Shown: positions 12,313 through 25,200, counted from the first letter of the stretch. The stretch: DNA of 64,000 nucleotides from Anisakis pegreffii (GCA_035041965.1 JAPYMA010000199.1:32245-96244); one strand, 5' to 3'. Made by a program: numbers and translations. Notes: generated from the letters alone by a model not told the origin.

Positions 12313-15300
12313 TTAAAAGACGAGGCATCTTCTCGGAACCATGATGGTATCAACAAAGCTTGGCTTTTGCTTATCCATCTTGATGACTTCAGTGCGAGCA
12401 CGATCAGCAAGTCGTGATGCGTTGGATGATGAACGTGAAATACAAGCGAACGACACCTTCATTGGCACTCTCTGTGACTCTCTGGCATAGGTTCCTCTCG
12501 GGCATTCGGGTACACCCTTCATTGAGAAGCATGTTTCGTGGTTGTATTCAATCACATGCGTTCTCATCACTGGTTCTGAAACCAATTTCAGTTAATAGCA
12601 GCAGGAATAAGGTAACCAACTGATTGATCTGCATATACTCACTTTCAACTTCTCGCTCTTCTTCAGAACTCTCGTCTAGTCTCTCTTCGTCATCACGGAT
12701 TACTCTGTAGTTATCCTTCTTGCTAATCACCTCCTCCTCGATCTCACATTCATCGTCTCTGTTCAAATAACTACGGTGATATTGCTCCAAGTCATTTGTC
12801 AACTCATTATCGGCCTTACGATATTCATCCTTTCCCTCATCATTATAATGTCCGCAGATGCCGCATTGCACGTTCTTGAACAAGGGTGACATCTTAATTG
12901 ATGCACTCACTCCATCGAAACGAACTGTTACATCCTCCAATTCAACGATCACGATATCATCTCTCTTGTTGATTCTGAAATGTGTCTTATTCATTCATCG
13001 AGTCCACTCAACTGACTCCCTTTAATTTCACTACTCACCCGACTCTCTCCAGTTTCTCGGCATCCCTCTCGACACGTCCATTGATTCTCACTTCAATTTC
13101 GTCATCGACACGTCTCAGTTCAATAACTCGTTCCTCATCAATGATCTTCATCTGCTGAAATTTGCTTTTGATCATTGAACATAAATATTGATTGACTCAT
13201 TAGAACAAATTTTGCAACCAACCTTCTCCTCAGAATCTTTGGCGATCTTCTTCATGAGAACAGCGAATCTGGGTTCTTCTGATGAGCAGTCTTTGGCAAG
13301 AACGCTGTAGCAGGTGGTAAGAGGGAGTTTGATCTGGTCATCGTCAAACGTGTTAATACGACGTGATGAAACTTGGCATTCAGCATCTCTTTCTTCTGGG
13401 GTGACAGTCTTGCGAACGAAATGACGGATTGAACGGATTGGAGTGTGTGGACGGTGGATGTTGAGCATGAGGGGTTCGAGTGGCATCGGGAGTCGGATAT
13501 CGCGGATTTCAACGCTCTCACGAGATCTTTCAATGCGGAGTGTTACGTACTGATGGGAGAGCGGATCGATTGTGATCTTCGCGAACATCCTTCTTTCGTC
13601 ATTTTCAGTCGGAATAACACGAGAATTCCACCACCGTGATGATATGAGCATACTGACGACTTGGTTTAGATACGATTTCAACACTGGACAAATTTCATAA
13701 TCGGCCACAATTCTGTATTGGTTGAGGATGGTCGATCTGAGGATTCGTTCGTATCGTTCAACTGCTGTCATTTGCTTCGTGTCGCGCTCAATACGGTTCA
13801 TCAGTTCACGTTGCTCACGATCTTGCTCACCTTGGATCTTCATTGTAATATGTTGTTTCCTATCGCATCCCCATTCCATCTCGATTTGGGCATTCAATTC
13901 ACGGTGTTTCCTCTCGCTCAATTCCTTGAAATCCCTCATTGGTTCCGGATAAAGAGATTGAATCTGTGTTCTGAATGTCCATTCACGTTTCTCATCTTCG
14001 AATATTGGTACACGTCGAGCGTTTGCAACCAGCATACAATAACGCATTCTCTCGTCACAGCCAGTCTCTAGTTGCAATTCTGCTTTGCGTTCATCTGCTG
14101 CTCCGATAGCTTTCACTCTCATTTGCATTTTCACTTTGTAGCCTCTCTGTGGGTTGTATCTGAAAGTTATTATTACGTAGCAAAGTCGATGAAAAGTTCG
14201 GTTTTGTTCATAAAAAATGGAGACAGTCACTTACTCTCTGAGGTTTCGGCTGAATTCCTGATGTCTCAATCGTTCCTCTTCCTCACGGCGCTTCTCCTCT
14301 TCTCTCCTCTCGTTTCTACGGCTATTCCTCGATGTTGTGTCGGAACGATCTTGCTCTTCGACGTCTTCACTATCATCGATCTCGAACTTTTCCCTCTCCA
14401 CCTTCTCCGAGTAGAATCTCTCAAGTTCCGGTCTCTTCATCTTGTTCTCCTTGACCAATTCCATTTCGATTTCCGTAACGATTTCTCGTGGTGCATCACG
14501 TTTCTTCTCGATGCTCACTTCCCAGCTGTTCTGAGCAGCAATGCAATTCTTGTACTGTCCACGAATGTTCACAAGGATGTCCAACCATTTCTGACCGAAT
14601 GTTCTATCGATGTTCTGTACACGCGCTGGTCTAAGTTCGTGTGGGATAGTCCTCTGTCTCGGTTCGACGAATACCTTCGGGTCAATTGGCCATTGGGCAA
14701 TGTTTGTAAGGGCACGGCTTTGTACAGCTGCGATTTGCGTTCTTCGTTCAGGGATCTTGATCTTGAATTTGAGTTGCATCTTCTTCTCATATTTAACTTC
14801 AATCTGAGCATCGATCGGTAAGTTGAGTCTTACGTTTTGAACCATCTCAACGCCTGATGTCAATATTGGACTCCATATTTGCATTCCGAGATGGTGTGTG
14901 GTGGTGAGTTTCGTTAGTGCCCTAACCACAATCTTAGCACCAATCAGACGATCTGATCGCTGCGGGATCAGTTCACCTTTTGCATTACCTTCAAGGCCGA
15001 TTATTGTCGGCATTCTGTGCGTGATCACCAAAGGCAAACCAATAGTGGTCGGCACTCTACGCATCATTCGGCTGCTCATCATGACGAAGTGGTCATTGAA
15101 CTGACATCCTTCAACAAGGTAGCGTTCCAAACGTGAAACATCGATCTTACCATTGCGCAACACCTGCAATGCTTCTGGAAGAGTCTCGGCATCTATCGGT
15201 AAGAATGCAAAGTCTAGATTGTTCCAACGAAGATATGCCATCGTAAATGCGTTCGATTTCTCACGACGACTTCTGATGTGAAGTTTCTCGAAGAGGTTAC

Positions 15301-17960
15301 GAAGGATCTCAGTTGGTCTGAATGTGGTGTCTCTCCTTCCACGAACAACGATCTCTTCCACTGATTTGCTTTCAGTTTCCTTGACGATCCTCTCCAAAAG
15401 CTGTTCCATATTGTATTGAACCAATCCAAGTTGAAGGTTTGATTTCGTGAATTGTCTCATCACCAGTGTATCAATACTCATCATCAGTTCTCGTGGCAAA
15501 ATGCTATCATTTGCAAAGATCGATGCAATATCTAATGAGAGTCCAGCTCTGCGCTCTTCTGCGAACATCGGAATGTGGATGTATTTGCTTTCAGCCCAGT
15601 TTCTGATTTCGACACGTGCCAAACGGAGTGCAATTTCAAGATCTTCAGCCCTGAAATGAACCAATTTATTGAGATCAATTCAAGTTTGCTTGATCAGTGC
15701 TTAAACGATTTGATTAGTGGAGGAGGATGGTATACTTACAGTCTTCTCTCATAAGGGATCTTCGATTGAGCGAATGTCCTCATAATGGTGTATGTGAATG
15801 CCCTGACTTGACGAGATGGTTCACGAGCAAGAGTGTCGGCGATTTGCTCAAGGATAGCACGTTCGGGGAGTGTGTTGATGATTTGTGCGAGTGCGTTGAC
15901 GCGAATTTCAGGATGTTCGCTTTGATCTTTGAAGATCGGCATGAGCAGACGTTGAATGTTGCGTGGCATGACGCGACGGAGTTGACGGAGTGCATCAATT
16001 GCTTGAGTACGGATGATTCTCTCTTGTTGACGGTCGATGATGATGTTCTCAATCTCGTATACACTCAGGTCGATACCAGCATTCGCGATCGTCTTTAGGG
16101 CCAACACCTTCTCGGATCTGCTCTCTGCATTACGGAACATCTCCATCAATTCCTGAAATGATAGTGATATGATGAGGTAGATTCTTTGAAAATGAAGCAG
16201 TGAGTATTATTGAAGAAAATGAGAGGAAACGTACTCGAAGGTATTTCTCTTTCATTTCTCGTGGGCACACTCTTTCGTCGACAAGTTCAATCGCAAGACG
16301 ATCCTTGTTTGGCTTGCAAAGAGCATTGATCATTGCACCAGCAGTAAGAAGGCAGGATTGTTTTAGGAGTGGATTGCGTTCACATACATCCTTCTTGCAC
16401 AAACGCAGCACCATATCAATCTGTTTCTCGGAGACCACTGGGCTGTTAATGAGCGTTTGAAGTGCTCTTGCTGACTTCAGTAAGCTTATTCTTCGTTCTG
16501 CGATCCTCTCAACGAGCATTTCGATTGTGTTCTTGGTACCAGCTAATCCGAGTGCATCTATCAGCACATCACGAACCTTCTTCTGAACCTTCTCTTCGAA
16601 TTTGTTTCCCCACATGAATTCCTTCTCAACTCTTTGAAGCTCTTGTTTCGAGCACCTGCGGAGGATGCTCACCAAACGAGTCACTTGTTCAGTGGCATCG
16701 AAGTCGATTCCAATTTCTCTGTCCCTCATGGCACGAACCATCTTCTGGATAGCTTGCTCGATGAGTTCATATTTATGACGGTTCAGTCTGAATGGGTGAT
16801 CTTCTCTGAGTTCTTCATCACCATTCATATAGAATCGTTCAACCTTAACTTGACGTTCAGGTGAGTAGACAATGGTTTGTTTGCGTTCACTGCGTGGCTC
16901 TTCGATTCGTTCTCTGTGCTCTTGAACCTTCACCAATTCCAGACGTCCGACAACAACGCTCTTCATTGTGATTTCTTCTTGTGAGAGTGGTACAATGACG
17001 TGTTGCGATCTCACTTCAGCCCTCCTGATCACGAATCGATCCCTATTTCCAACGATCTCATAAGTGAAGACGCTCGTTGTTTTAGCTAGACGTTCCTTCT
17101 CGCTTTCTTCATCACATTTCTCGCATTGCTCTCCGAAGCGGTGATTGTATCTCACTTCAATTCTCCTGCGACACTTGTCAAAGTTGATCGATTTGGTCAC
17201 TTTCAACGTCTCTCTGTCTTCCTCCGGAACCTCGTTGATCGTATAGAAGACTTCGCAGTCTCCCTCCAATGTTGGCTGCAAATGAAGGTGTATTTAAAGA
17301 ATTTGTATGCTATACAATTCACCTGATATGAATTATGTTATGAATTTAACATACCTCTTGAACAGTGAAGAAGTCAACCCTGTCGCGTCTCTGCTCACGT
17401 TCCTCTCGCAGCTCGATTTCATCACGGACACGTTGTTCTTCACGGATGTCAGTGCGCATATTCTTCTTTAGGTTCACTTGAAGCAGGTTCAGGATTGCAC
17501 GCTTGATGTTCTCGGACCATGGCTTATCTTCACGATCGAATTCAATCTCTGACACAAGTCCATCAACATACCTGAATCTGATCGGCAAACGCAACACTCT
17601 CTCGTGTTCTTCTTCAATTTGTCTCTCGTCGAAGATGTCGAAGCGTTGTATTTCTCTCGGTTCGGGCAACTCACGGTTCAGATCAGCGAATCTGATTTTG
17701 TCAATTTGGAGAACTGCGGTGCGTTCGGTGTTCGGGAATGCGAGAACGACCTGAGCTTCGATTCGGCTGGCCGCATGTTGGGTAGATTCTCTGGGAAGAC
17801 CGTTGGATATTTGTCCTCTGTAGAGATAACGATAGAGGCGTTGTGGTCTGAACACGTGCTCCTCACTGATGACCTCCTGGCGACGAACGTCTTCGTCGTT
17901 CCAATCGCGTCGAGTTGCGATAGCGATGGTGCAAAGAGCTAGAAGCAGATAGAGCTTCAT
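12313..17960 (-). CDS. vit: Vitellogenin, copy 1 (left arm)
   Basis: Yolk lipoprotein precursor, in nematodes typically made in the intestine, secreted and taken up by oocytes. Exons: 17960-17355, 17275-16235, 16152-15740, 15650-14235, 14159-13223, 13154-13039, 12974-12643, 12575-12313; 1,707 aa, identical to copy 2. Signal peptide MKLYLLLALCTIAIAT, then the lipid-transport (vitellogenin N) module to about residue 700 (for example LPIRFRYVDGLVSEIEFDRE). A middle lipovitellin region follows, then a very Arg/Glu-rich linker near residues 1120-1158. A von Willebrand type D domain spans about 1440-1570 (CGICGHYNDEG), and a Cys-containing tail closes the protein. Length and the lack of a polyserine phosvitin fit nematode vitellogenins. 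Arg and Glu are unusually abundant throughout. The start was chosen for the signal peptide and the TATA box 50-60 bp upstream. Confidence 0.96.
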
Positions 17961-18016
17961 AGTCACTGGATGGATGATGCTCTCCTCCGAAAGTGTCTTC
18001 GCACTGATCTTGCACC

Positions 18017-18024
18017 CTTTTATA
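18017..18024 (-). promoter_or_regulatory. TATA box of vitellogenin copy 1
   Basis: TATAAAAG on the minus strand, 57 bp before the ATG at 17960. It is the mirror of 22232-22239. A strong TATA box fits a highly expressed yolk gene. Confidence 0.75.
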
Positions 18025-18040
18025 CTCTCACCACTAATTC

Positions 18041-18063
18041 TTATCACCTGTTCTTTCTTATCA
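18041..18063 (-). promoter_or_regulatory. Two TGATAA GATA-type sites, vitellogenin copy 1
   Basis: TGATAA at 18058-18063 and 18041-18046 on the minus strand, both followed by AGAA. In C. elegans, vit promoters use a CTGATAA element bound by intestinal GATA factors such as ELT-2; the motif here is the same core. Both sites lie inside the 151-bp shared upstream segment. Confidence 0.6.
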
Positions 18064-18111
18064 CCTCGCTGTTCCTCTTTTGATTGGCATCTCCTTTATA
18101 ACTGTCCATCA

Positions 18112-18986
18112 CAGTGACATATTGGTTGGTTTTACTTACTTATTACGATCGTACTTCGTCGTAGTGTACAATGCTGATTGCTACATTTTTTGCACGAGAT
18201 TTGTGATCGGTTCGAGTGATAAAATGTTAACAATATTGCACCTTGAGCTTTGTTATGTTTAAAATATCTCTGCTGCGTCTCTTTCTGCAGTGACTTCAGT
18301 TTTGCGTTTCATTTTTAAAATTTGTTTGAGTGTCACTGCGATCCGAGCATGGCTTATCTCTTCTTTTACGTAGCTTCCTTATTCTCAAAGTGATCATTCG
18401 TTCAGTTAATCACTTCGTCTTAATACCTTCTGACTATAAAAATCGCAATCTTGTGACTGCAAAAGTATTCTGTCGTTTATTTGGCTATAAAATTTGGGTG
18501 ACACGTCCGATGAAAAGCGAAGCTAAATCTAATGTCATGAATTTTATTATTTTTTGCTCATGTTTTGATTGACATCTGTATTCAGCACAAACAATACAAC
18601 ATGCATCTAAAAATAAATTGAAACGCCACATTTTTTCGTGAAATCACAAGTCTCTTAATAATGTTTGGTACTGTGATGCGAAAGTATGATAATGAAATGC
18701 TAATCAATCCACCGAAATATTATTGTTCATCTTCGAATGTATTCGTGAATTCATACAGCTTGCATCGGTCTATAAATGCGTGCATCAATAAGACGTTTTA
18801 CTTCAAGAAATGCTATGATCACATAAAAGTTTGTTGATCAATCTGAACAAGTTTCAGATATGTCCGCATTCGGCAATGATGATCTTCTTCCTGGGGATTC
18901 CATACGGATCGCTGTATCGTAATACGCTCTCTAGCACATTTATACCTGAATATCGGCTTCTTCATGATATGATTTGAGTTGCTCAC
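18112..18986. other. Left part of the spacer between the vitellogenin arms
   Basis: No supported exon. It probably contains distal promoter sequence for vitellogenin copy 1 that is not shared with copy 2, and sequence downstream of the cyclophilin gene. Confidence 0.4.
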
Positions 18987-19459
18987 GGTTTTCATTCGTT
19001 TTAGTAGGGTTCTCATTCTTTTCCTTGCTGTTGTAATCGCTCTCATGACTTTTATCACCAAAATTGTTCTGTTCTGCTAATTTCTCATTCACTTTACTCA
19101 ACAATCAAAGTCAAATTCTCATTCTATCAAATACACTCTATTATTGATCATTTGACTCTCGAACATTGTTGTGCAATATCATTCAATTGTTGTACGGCTG
19201 TCAACACTCGTCAACGCATCCAGTAGATAGTATATGCAACAGAATAAGAATTTGATTCGAACTGTGAAGTGAAATGAGACGAAGTGCATGATAAAAAGTC
19301 GTGAAGAGAACGGTATTCTCATGCAATAGCTATGAAAGTGAATACAACACGTCTGAAAAGAATGAGAATCCATGTGAATCAGTTTGAAGTGAGCGTGTCA
19401 CAGACAATAGCTTTTCATGCAATCATAATCGATTGCAGTAATGAGCACCACAACGGTCT
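18987..19459 (+). repeat. Direct repeat, copy 1 (spacer; includes the cyclophilin 3' end)
   Basis: About 473 bp that recurs at 29165-29648 in the same orientation at roughly 93-95% identity by eye. The main difference is a 10-bp insertion in copy 2 (near CATTGTTGACTTCGG). The repeat begins near GGTTTTCATT and ends near GAGCACCACAA-GGTCT. On the minus strand it covers the last ~37 bp of the cyclophilin CDS and its downstream flank. Confidence 0.92.
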
Positions 19460-21210
19460 AGGACATTGATTTTTTCACACCCGAGCGTGAGAACCACTGA
19501 TTTATAGGCTAATAGCACTGATCCGAGGGCAGCAAAACGCTTTACGAGTGGATGCCTCTGCGAGGAAGATGAACAATCATTATACTGAACAACCTTCTTC
19601 GACATATCCAAATGCAATGCCGTCATTAATCTCCTTCGGTACGTCCAAACAAATAAAAAATTGTGAATCAACTTCACCACTTCTCGAGCCGTGCGTTAGC
19701 ATAAACAGTGTACCACGCCTAAAATGACAAGCTCAGCTTATAGTTCACGATACAACGTCCAATCAAAATACAGTGCCAATCATTCAACTCACGAAAATGG
19801 ACCATTTGCTGATCCGAGACAAATACTGAATGAATTTGAAGCTGATAACATAACTGACTTCGTTGAAATTCAGATCATAACTGCAAAATTTTTGGTGCAC
19901 GTTTAATTGAACGATTCTAACATTCATACATTTAACTTCTGTATAACATAATTAAACCAAATATGCAGAGCTTATGAGGTGCATACGCATCTCATCTTAT
20001 GAAATGCAACTGAAGCGAATACGATGATCAGAATACAGAACCTATGATAATCAATTGGTTTGCTGTTGTCACTGAATGACCGACCATATATTGAGAATCC
20101 ACCAGAACCATTATCATTCACGATATCACCACCAACAATAATTCTTTGATTTTTGTTCATCAGATGAAGATGTGTTCCCTTGTAGGTGTACTTAAAACCT
20201 TGAAAACATTCCGTTTATCGTTGAAAGTGCAAATTGATTCTGTGCGATGCATAATTCACCACTTTATGCGATCTCACGCATGTATTTGCCACTAATAATG
20301 TAAGGATTATGAAGAAGCATCAGAAAAAAACAATTTCGCAATATTCATAATCAGTCAGTTTCGTACTGGTTAAGTGAAAAAAAAAAGAAAGCGAAGAGAA
20401 ATGAAGAAAAGCAAGTGATAATGATAATGTGATGGCAAGAAAGGAGACAGTAATGTCTTTTGATGCACAGTGCACGAAACTTTACCGAGGTCAGATGCCT
20501 TATCTCCAGTACATAGTGAAAGGAAGTTTTCGCAAATCCTTGGCAGTGAATGCGCATAGAGCCTGAATCATCAAAACACAACTCATGCAAACATTCGACG
20601 ATCAACAATCGTTACATGAAAAAAAAACAACTAAGCTCTTTATTTCGCTTTCTGCAACACGCTCATTTCGTAATATTGCTGATCAATAAGTTGGATATGC
20701 ATCTAACGCAGAAAAAATACTCAATTCTACATTACTCTTCTCAGATTATGGCGAATCACGTCTGATCTTTGGACAGCTAGCCTATTTAACATCCACTCTA
20801 CTGGAAATTTGGCTCATTAGGCATATTAGAATTGGATATATGGATATTTGACGCACTTACAGATCCAACTATTCAAATGCTCAGCAAGCCAAATGCTAAT
20901 AGACTAAATGTCCTGTTAACACTGAATCAGTCGCAGAGCAGATATTGTATGATCAGTCACAAAAGATATTCGTGCATTTGAGAGTTTGCCATCAATGCCA
21001 ACTTAAGTCATCATAGGTCACAAGTTAAAGCATTCGACAGTGAACTAACTCCTTGAACTAACAGTAAATTGCAAGCAATTAAATAAATTCACACCTAAAT
21101 ACAACAATTCCTAATTGATCACCATCTTCTGTGCACAGCTGAAAATAAGCTCGCGGATTTAATGCCGAATACGGCAACACTCGTTTCTTTCTCTGCAAAA
21201 TATATCCCAT
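19423..21210 (-). CDS. Divergent cyclophilin-fold protein, probably not an active prolyl isomerase
   Basis: Exons: 21210-21095, 20562-20486, 20198-20042, 19718-19586, 19557-19423; 205 aa with continuous phase. The cyclophilin order is clear: GIVVFRLYAHSLPRICENFL and LCTGDK, then YKGTHLH, IVGGDIVNDNGSGGFSIYG, RRGTLFMLTHGSR, SQFFICL, DGIAFGYV, VKRFAALGS and INVLDRCG. Compared with active cyclophilins, the Arg after the FH pair is Leu, the Gln of the QGGDF segment is Val, and the Trp of the WLDGKH segment is absent. The active site therefore looks lost, although the SQFF segment is kept. The last intron would be only 28 nt (19585-19558); an in-frame alternative donor at 19604 gives 46 nt. The start codon is tentative and an upstream exon is possible. 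The gene lies wholly in the spacer between the vitellogenin arms. Confidence 0.85.
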
Positions 21211-21383
21211 TGCATCATAAGATTGATCATGCAATTCTTGAATGCTTTCTACGCAAAATTCTCGCAACAAAGTAACATTCTAGCCTTATCAAAAGGTTGC
21301 AACAGTTGGCTCGGTATCCCAAGCACCAACCCCATCGCAACAACCAACCTCACAACAACTCAGTTTCGATACCAATAACTAAT

Positions 21384-21626
21384 TCAGCCGTACTGCATTG
21401 ATTGCTGGCGAATAAATACCCACAACGAGATAGAGCTTTCAGTCTGCATGCAAATTTCGTAATCGATGGATCTTTCCTGCCGTTGTGAGCATTTGTTTCG
21501 TTGCAAAATAGTGTGCTTCGACATTGGATACACAATTATTCCTTCCGTAGACGATCCTTTTGCATCTTCAATTTCACCGCATAGTTTACCTTTCACCGGC
21601 TTTTTGAAGGGGAATACTGCCTGCAT
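21384..21626 (-). other. Unrecognised open segment upstream of the cyclophilin gene
   Basis: An 80-codon open frame on the minus strand starting MQAVFPFKKPVKGKLCGEIE. Its composition looks protein-like, but I recognise no domain. It could be an upstream exon of the cyclophilin gene (an N-terminal extension), an independent small gene, or chance. Confidence 0.22.
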
Positions 21627-21649
21627 CGAGATTGATTAGCGCTTTCGTT

Positions 21650-22144
21650 GTATTTGGGCAAAACATCGTAATAGAAATGATTTTGACTTGACTTCTTTGA
21701 TAATCTTTTCACGTTGTTAGCAACAAATCTCCAACTTCTCATGCTGAGTACTCATCTTTCGAGGCTGATTTTAATTATGAAAAATTTCTGGCAGGATGTG
21801 TGAGTTTTCTATTCAATAGAGTTTTCCATAAGGCTACTGATGAAAAATCTGCGAACAATAGCAAATTCATCAAAGAAGCGATTAGGGTTCAACCAATTAA
21901 ATCCATCCAAAAAATTCACAACGAACTACATCCTGTTTTAATTCCGATCACTGATCTCTAATGAAAGAAATTAAAACGTCAATCCAAATTCCTAATTGAC
22001 CCTGTGACGTTGGCATGCGACAAAAAAAATAATATCGCAACTTTCCATTATCTGTCACTCAAATGATCATTAAAATATCAAAATCCTTGTGAAGTCAGCA
22101 CTGTGAAAGGAAAGAAGCCATCATAAGACGGACGAATGAGCAAT
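21650..22144. other. Right part of the spacer, upstream of vitellogenin copy 2
   Basis: No supported gene. The sequence bordering the inner edge of the right arm does not match the corresponding flank of the left arm, so any distal enhancers differ between the two vitellogenin copies. Confidence 0.4.
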
Positions 22145-22192
22145 TGATGGACAGTTATAAAGGAGATGCCAATCAAAAGAGGAACAGCGAGG

Positions 22193-22215
22193 TGATAAGA
22201 AAGAACAGGTGATAA
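22193..22215 (+). promoter_or_regulatory. Two TGATAA GATA-type sites, vitellogenin copy 2
   Basis: TGATAA at 22193-22198 and 22210-22215, each followed by AGAA, 17 bp apart and 17-39 bp upstream of the TATA box. The core matches the GATA element known from Caenorhabditis vit promoters. This supports intestinal expression by inference. Confidence 0.6.
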
Positions 22216-22231
22216 GAATTAGTGGTGAGAG

Positions 22232-22239
22232 TATAAAAG
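22232..22239 (+). promoter_or_regulatory. TATA box of vitellogenin copy 2
   Basis: TATAAAAG 57 bp upstream of the ATG at 22296, which leaves a 5'UTR of roughly 25-35 nt. No spliced-leader acceptor lies between it and the ATG. Confidence 0.75.
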
Positions 22240-22295
22240 GGTGCAAGATCAGTGCGAAGACACTTTCGGAGGAGAGCATCATCCATCCAGTGACT

Positions 22296-25200
22296 ATGAA
22301 GCTCTATCTGCTTCTAGCTCTTTGCACCATCGCTATCGCAACTCGACGCGATTGGAACGACGAAGACGTTCGTCGCCAGGAGGTCATCAGTGAGGAGCAC
22401 GTGTTCAGACCACAACGCCTCTATCGTTATCTCTACAGAGGACAAATATCCAACGGTCTTCCCAGAGAATCTACCCAACATGCGGCCAGCCGAATCGAAG
22501 CTCAGGTCGTTCTCGCATTCCCGAACACCGAACGCACCGCAGTTCTCCAAATTGACAAAATCAGATTCGCTGATCTGAACCGTGAGTTGCCCGAACCGAG
22601 AGAAATACAACGCTTCGACATCTTCGACGAGAGACAAATTGAAGAAGAACACGAGAGAGTGTTGCGTTTGCCGATCAGATTCAGGTATGTTGATGGACTT
22701 GTGTCAGAGATTGAATTCGATCGTGAAGATAAGCCATGGTCCGAGAACATCAAGCGTGCAATCCTGAACCTGCTTCAAGTGAACCTAAAGAAGAATATGC
22801 GCACTGACATCCGTGAAGAACAACGTGTCCGTGATGAAATCGAGCTGCGAGAGGAACGTGAGCAGAGACGCGACAGGGTTGACTTCTTCACTGTTCAAGA
22901 GGTATGTTAAATTCATAACATAATTCATATCAGGTGAATTGTATAGCATACAAATTCTTTAAATACACCTTCATTTGCAGCCAACATTGGAGGGAGACTG
23001 CGAAGTCTTCTATACGATCAACGAGGTTCCGGAGGAAGACAGAGAGACGTTGAAAGTGACCAAATCGATCAACTTTGACAAGTGTCGCAGGAGAATTGAA
23101 GTGAGATACAATCACCGCTTCGGAGAGCAATGCGAGAAATGTGATGAAGAAAGCGAGAAGGAACGTCTAGCTAAAACAACGAGCGTCTTCACTTATGAGA
23201 TCGTTGGAAATAGGGATCGATTCGTGATCAGGAGGGCTGAAGTGAGATCGCAACACGTCATTGTACCACTCTCACAAGAAGAAATCACAATGAAGAGCGT
23301 TGTTGTCGGACGTCTGGAATTGGTGAAGGTTCAAGAGCACAGAGAACGAATCGAAGAGCCACGCAGTGAACGCAAACAAACCATTGTCTACTCACCTGAA
23401 CGTCAAGTTAAGGTTGAACGATTCTATATGAATGGTGATGAAGAACTCAGAGAAGATCACCCATTCAGACTGAACCGTCATAAATATGAACTCATCGAGC
23501 AAGCTATCCAGAAGATGGTTCGTGCCATGAGGGACAGAGAAATTGGAATCGACTTCGATGCCACTGAACAAGTGACTCGTTTGGTGAGCATCCTCCGCAG
23601 GTGCTCGAAACAAGAGCTTCAAAGAGTTGAGAAGGAATTCATGTGGGGAAACAAATTCGAAGAGAAGGTTCAGAAGAAGGTTCGTGATGTGCTGATAGAT
23701 GCACTCGGATTAGCTGGTACCAAGAACACAATCGAAATGCTCGTTGAGAGGATCGCAGAACGAAGAATAAGCTTACTGAAGTCAGCAAGAGCACTTCAAA
23801 CGCTCATTAACAGCCCAGTGGTCTCCGAGAAACAGATTGATATGGTGCTGCGTTTGTGCAAGAAGGATGTATGTGAACGCAATCCACTCCTAAAACAATC
23901 CTGCCTTCTTACTGCTGGTGCAATGATCAATGCTCTTTGCAAGCCAAACAAGGATCGTCTTGCGATTGAACTTGTCGACGAAAGAGTGTGCCCACGAGAA
24001 ATGAAAGAGAAATACCTTCGAGTACGTTTCCTCTCATTTTCTTCAATAATACTCACTGCTTCATTTTCAAAGAATCTACCTCATCATATCACTATCATTT
24101 CAGGAATTGATGGAGATGTTCCGTAATGCAGAGAGCAGATCCGAGAAGGTGTTGGCCCTAAAGACGATCGCGAATGCTGGTATCGACCTGAGTGTATACG
24201 AGATTGAGAACATCATCATCGACCGTCAACAAGAGAGAATCATCCGTACTCAAGCAATTGATGCACTCCGTCAACTCCGTCGCGTCATGCCACGCAACAT
24301 TCAACGTCTGCTCATGCCGATCTTCAAAGATCAAAGCGAACATCCTGAAATTCGCGTCAACGCACTCGCACAAATCATCAACACACTCCCCGAACGTGCT
24401 ATCCTTGAGCAAATCGCCGACACTCTTGCTCGTGAACCATCTCGTCAAGTCAGGGCATTCACATACACCATTATGAGGACATTCGCTCAATCGAAGATCC
24501 CTTATGAGAGAAGACTGTAAGTATACCATCCTCCTCCACTAATCAAATCGTTTAAGCACTGATCAAGCAAACTTGAATTGATCTCAATAAATTGGTTCAT
24601 TTCAGGGCTGAAGATCTTGAAATTGCACTCCGTTTGGCACGTGTCGAAATCAGAAACTGGGCTGAAAGCAAATACATCCACATTCCGATGTTCGCAGAAG
24701 AGCGCAGAGCTGGACTCTCATTAGATATTGCATCGATCTTTGCAAATGATAGCATTTTGCCACGAGAACTGATGATGAGTATTGATACACTGGTGATGAG
24801 ACAATTCACGAAATCAAACCTTCAACTTGGATTGGTTCAATACAATATGGAACAGCTTTTGGAGAGGATCGTCAAGGAAACTGAAAGCAAATCAGTGGAA
24901 GAGATCGTTGTTCGTGGAAGGAGAGACACCACATTCAGACCAACTGAGATCCTTCGTAACCTCTTCGAGAAACTTCACATCAGAAGTCGTCGTGAGAAAT
25001 CGAACGCATTTACGATGGCATATCTTCGTTGGAACAATCTAGACTTTGCATTCTTACCGATAGATGCCGAGACTCTTCCAGAAGCATTGCAGGTGTTGCG
25101 CAATGGTAAGATCGATGTTTCACGTTTGGAACGCTACCTTGTTGAAGGATGTCAGTTCAATGACCACTTCGTCATGATGAGCAGCCGAATGATGCGTAGA

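Larger units (their letters stand above)
11860..18111 (-). repeat. Left arm of 6,252-bp inverted repeat (vitellogenin copy 1)
   Basis: Every position x in this arm pairs with 40256 minus x in the right arm (22145-28396). All reading frames on both strands give identical translations in the two arms, and intron and UTR stretches I compared base by base show no difference. The constant coordinate sum means no net indel. The match breaks at 11859/28397 on the outside and at 18112/22144 on the inside. Confidence 0.97.

Noticed and set aside
14072..14821. 249-codon plus-strand ORF antisense to vitellogenin copy 1 (and its mirror at 25435-26184)
   Set aside because: It is the complement of a large vitellogenin exon with strongly biased codons; its translation is Phe/Leu/Ser-rich with no domain. 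A shadow frame.
19724..19906. Plus-strand 60-codon ORF in the spacer
   Set aside because: It lies in an intron of the minus-strand cyclophilin gene and shows no domain or splice context.
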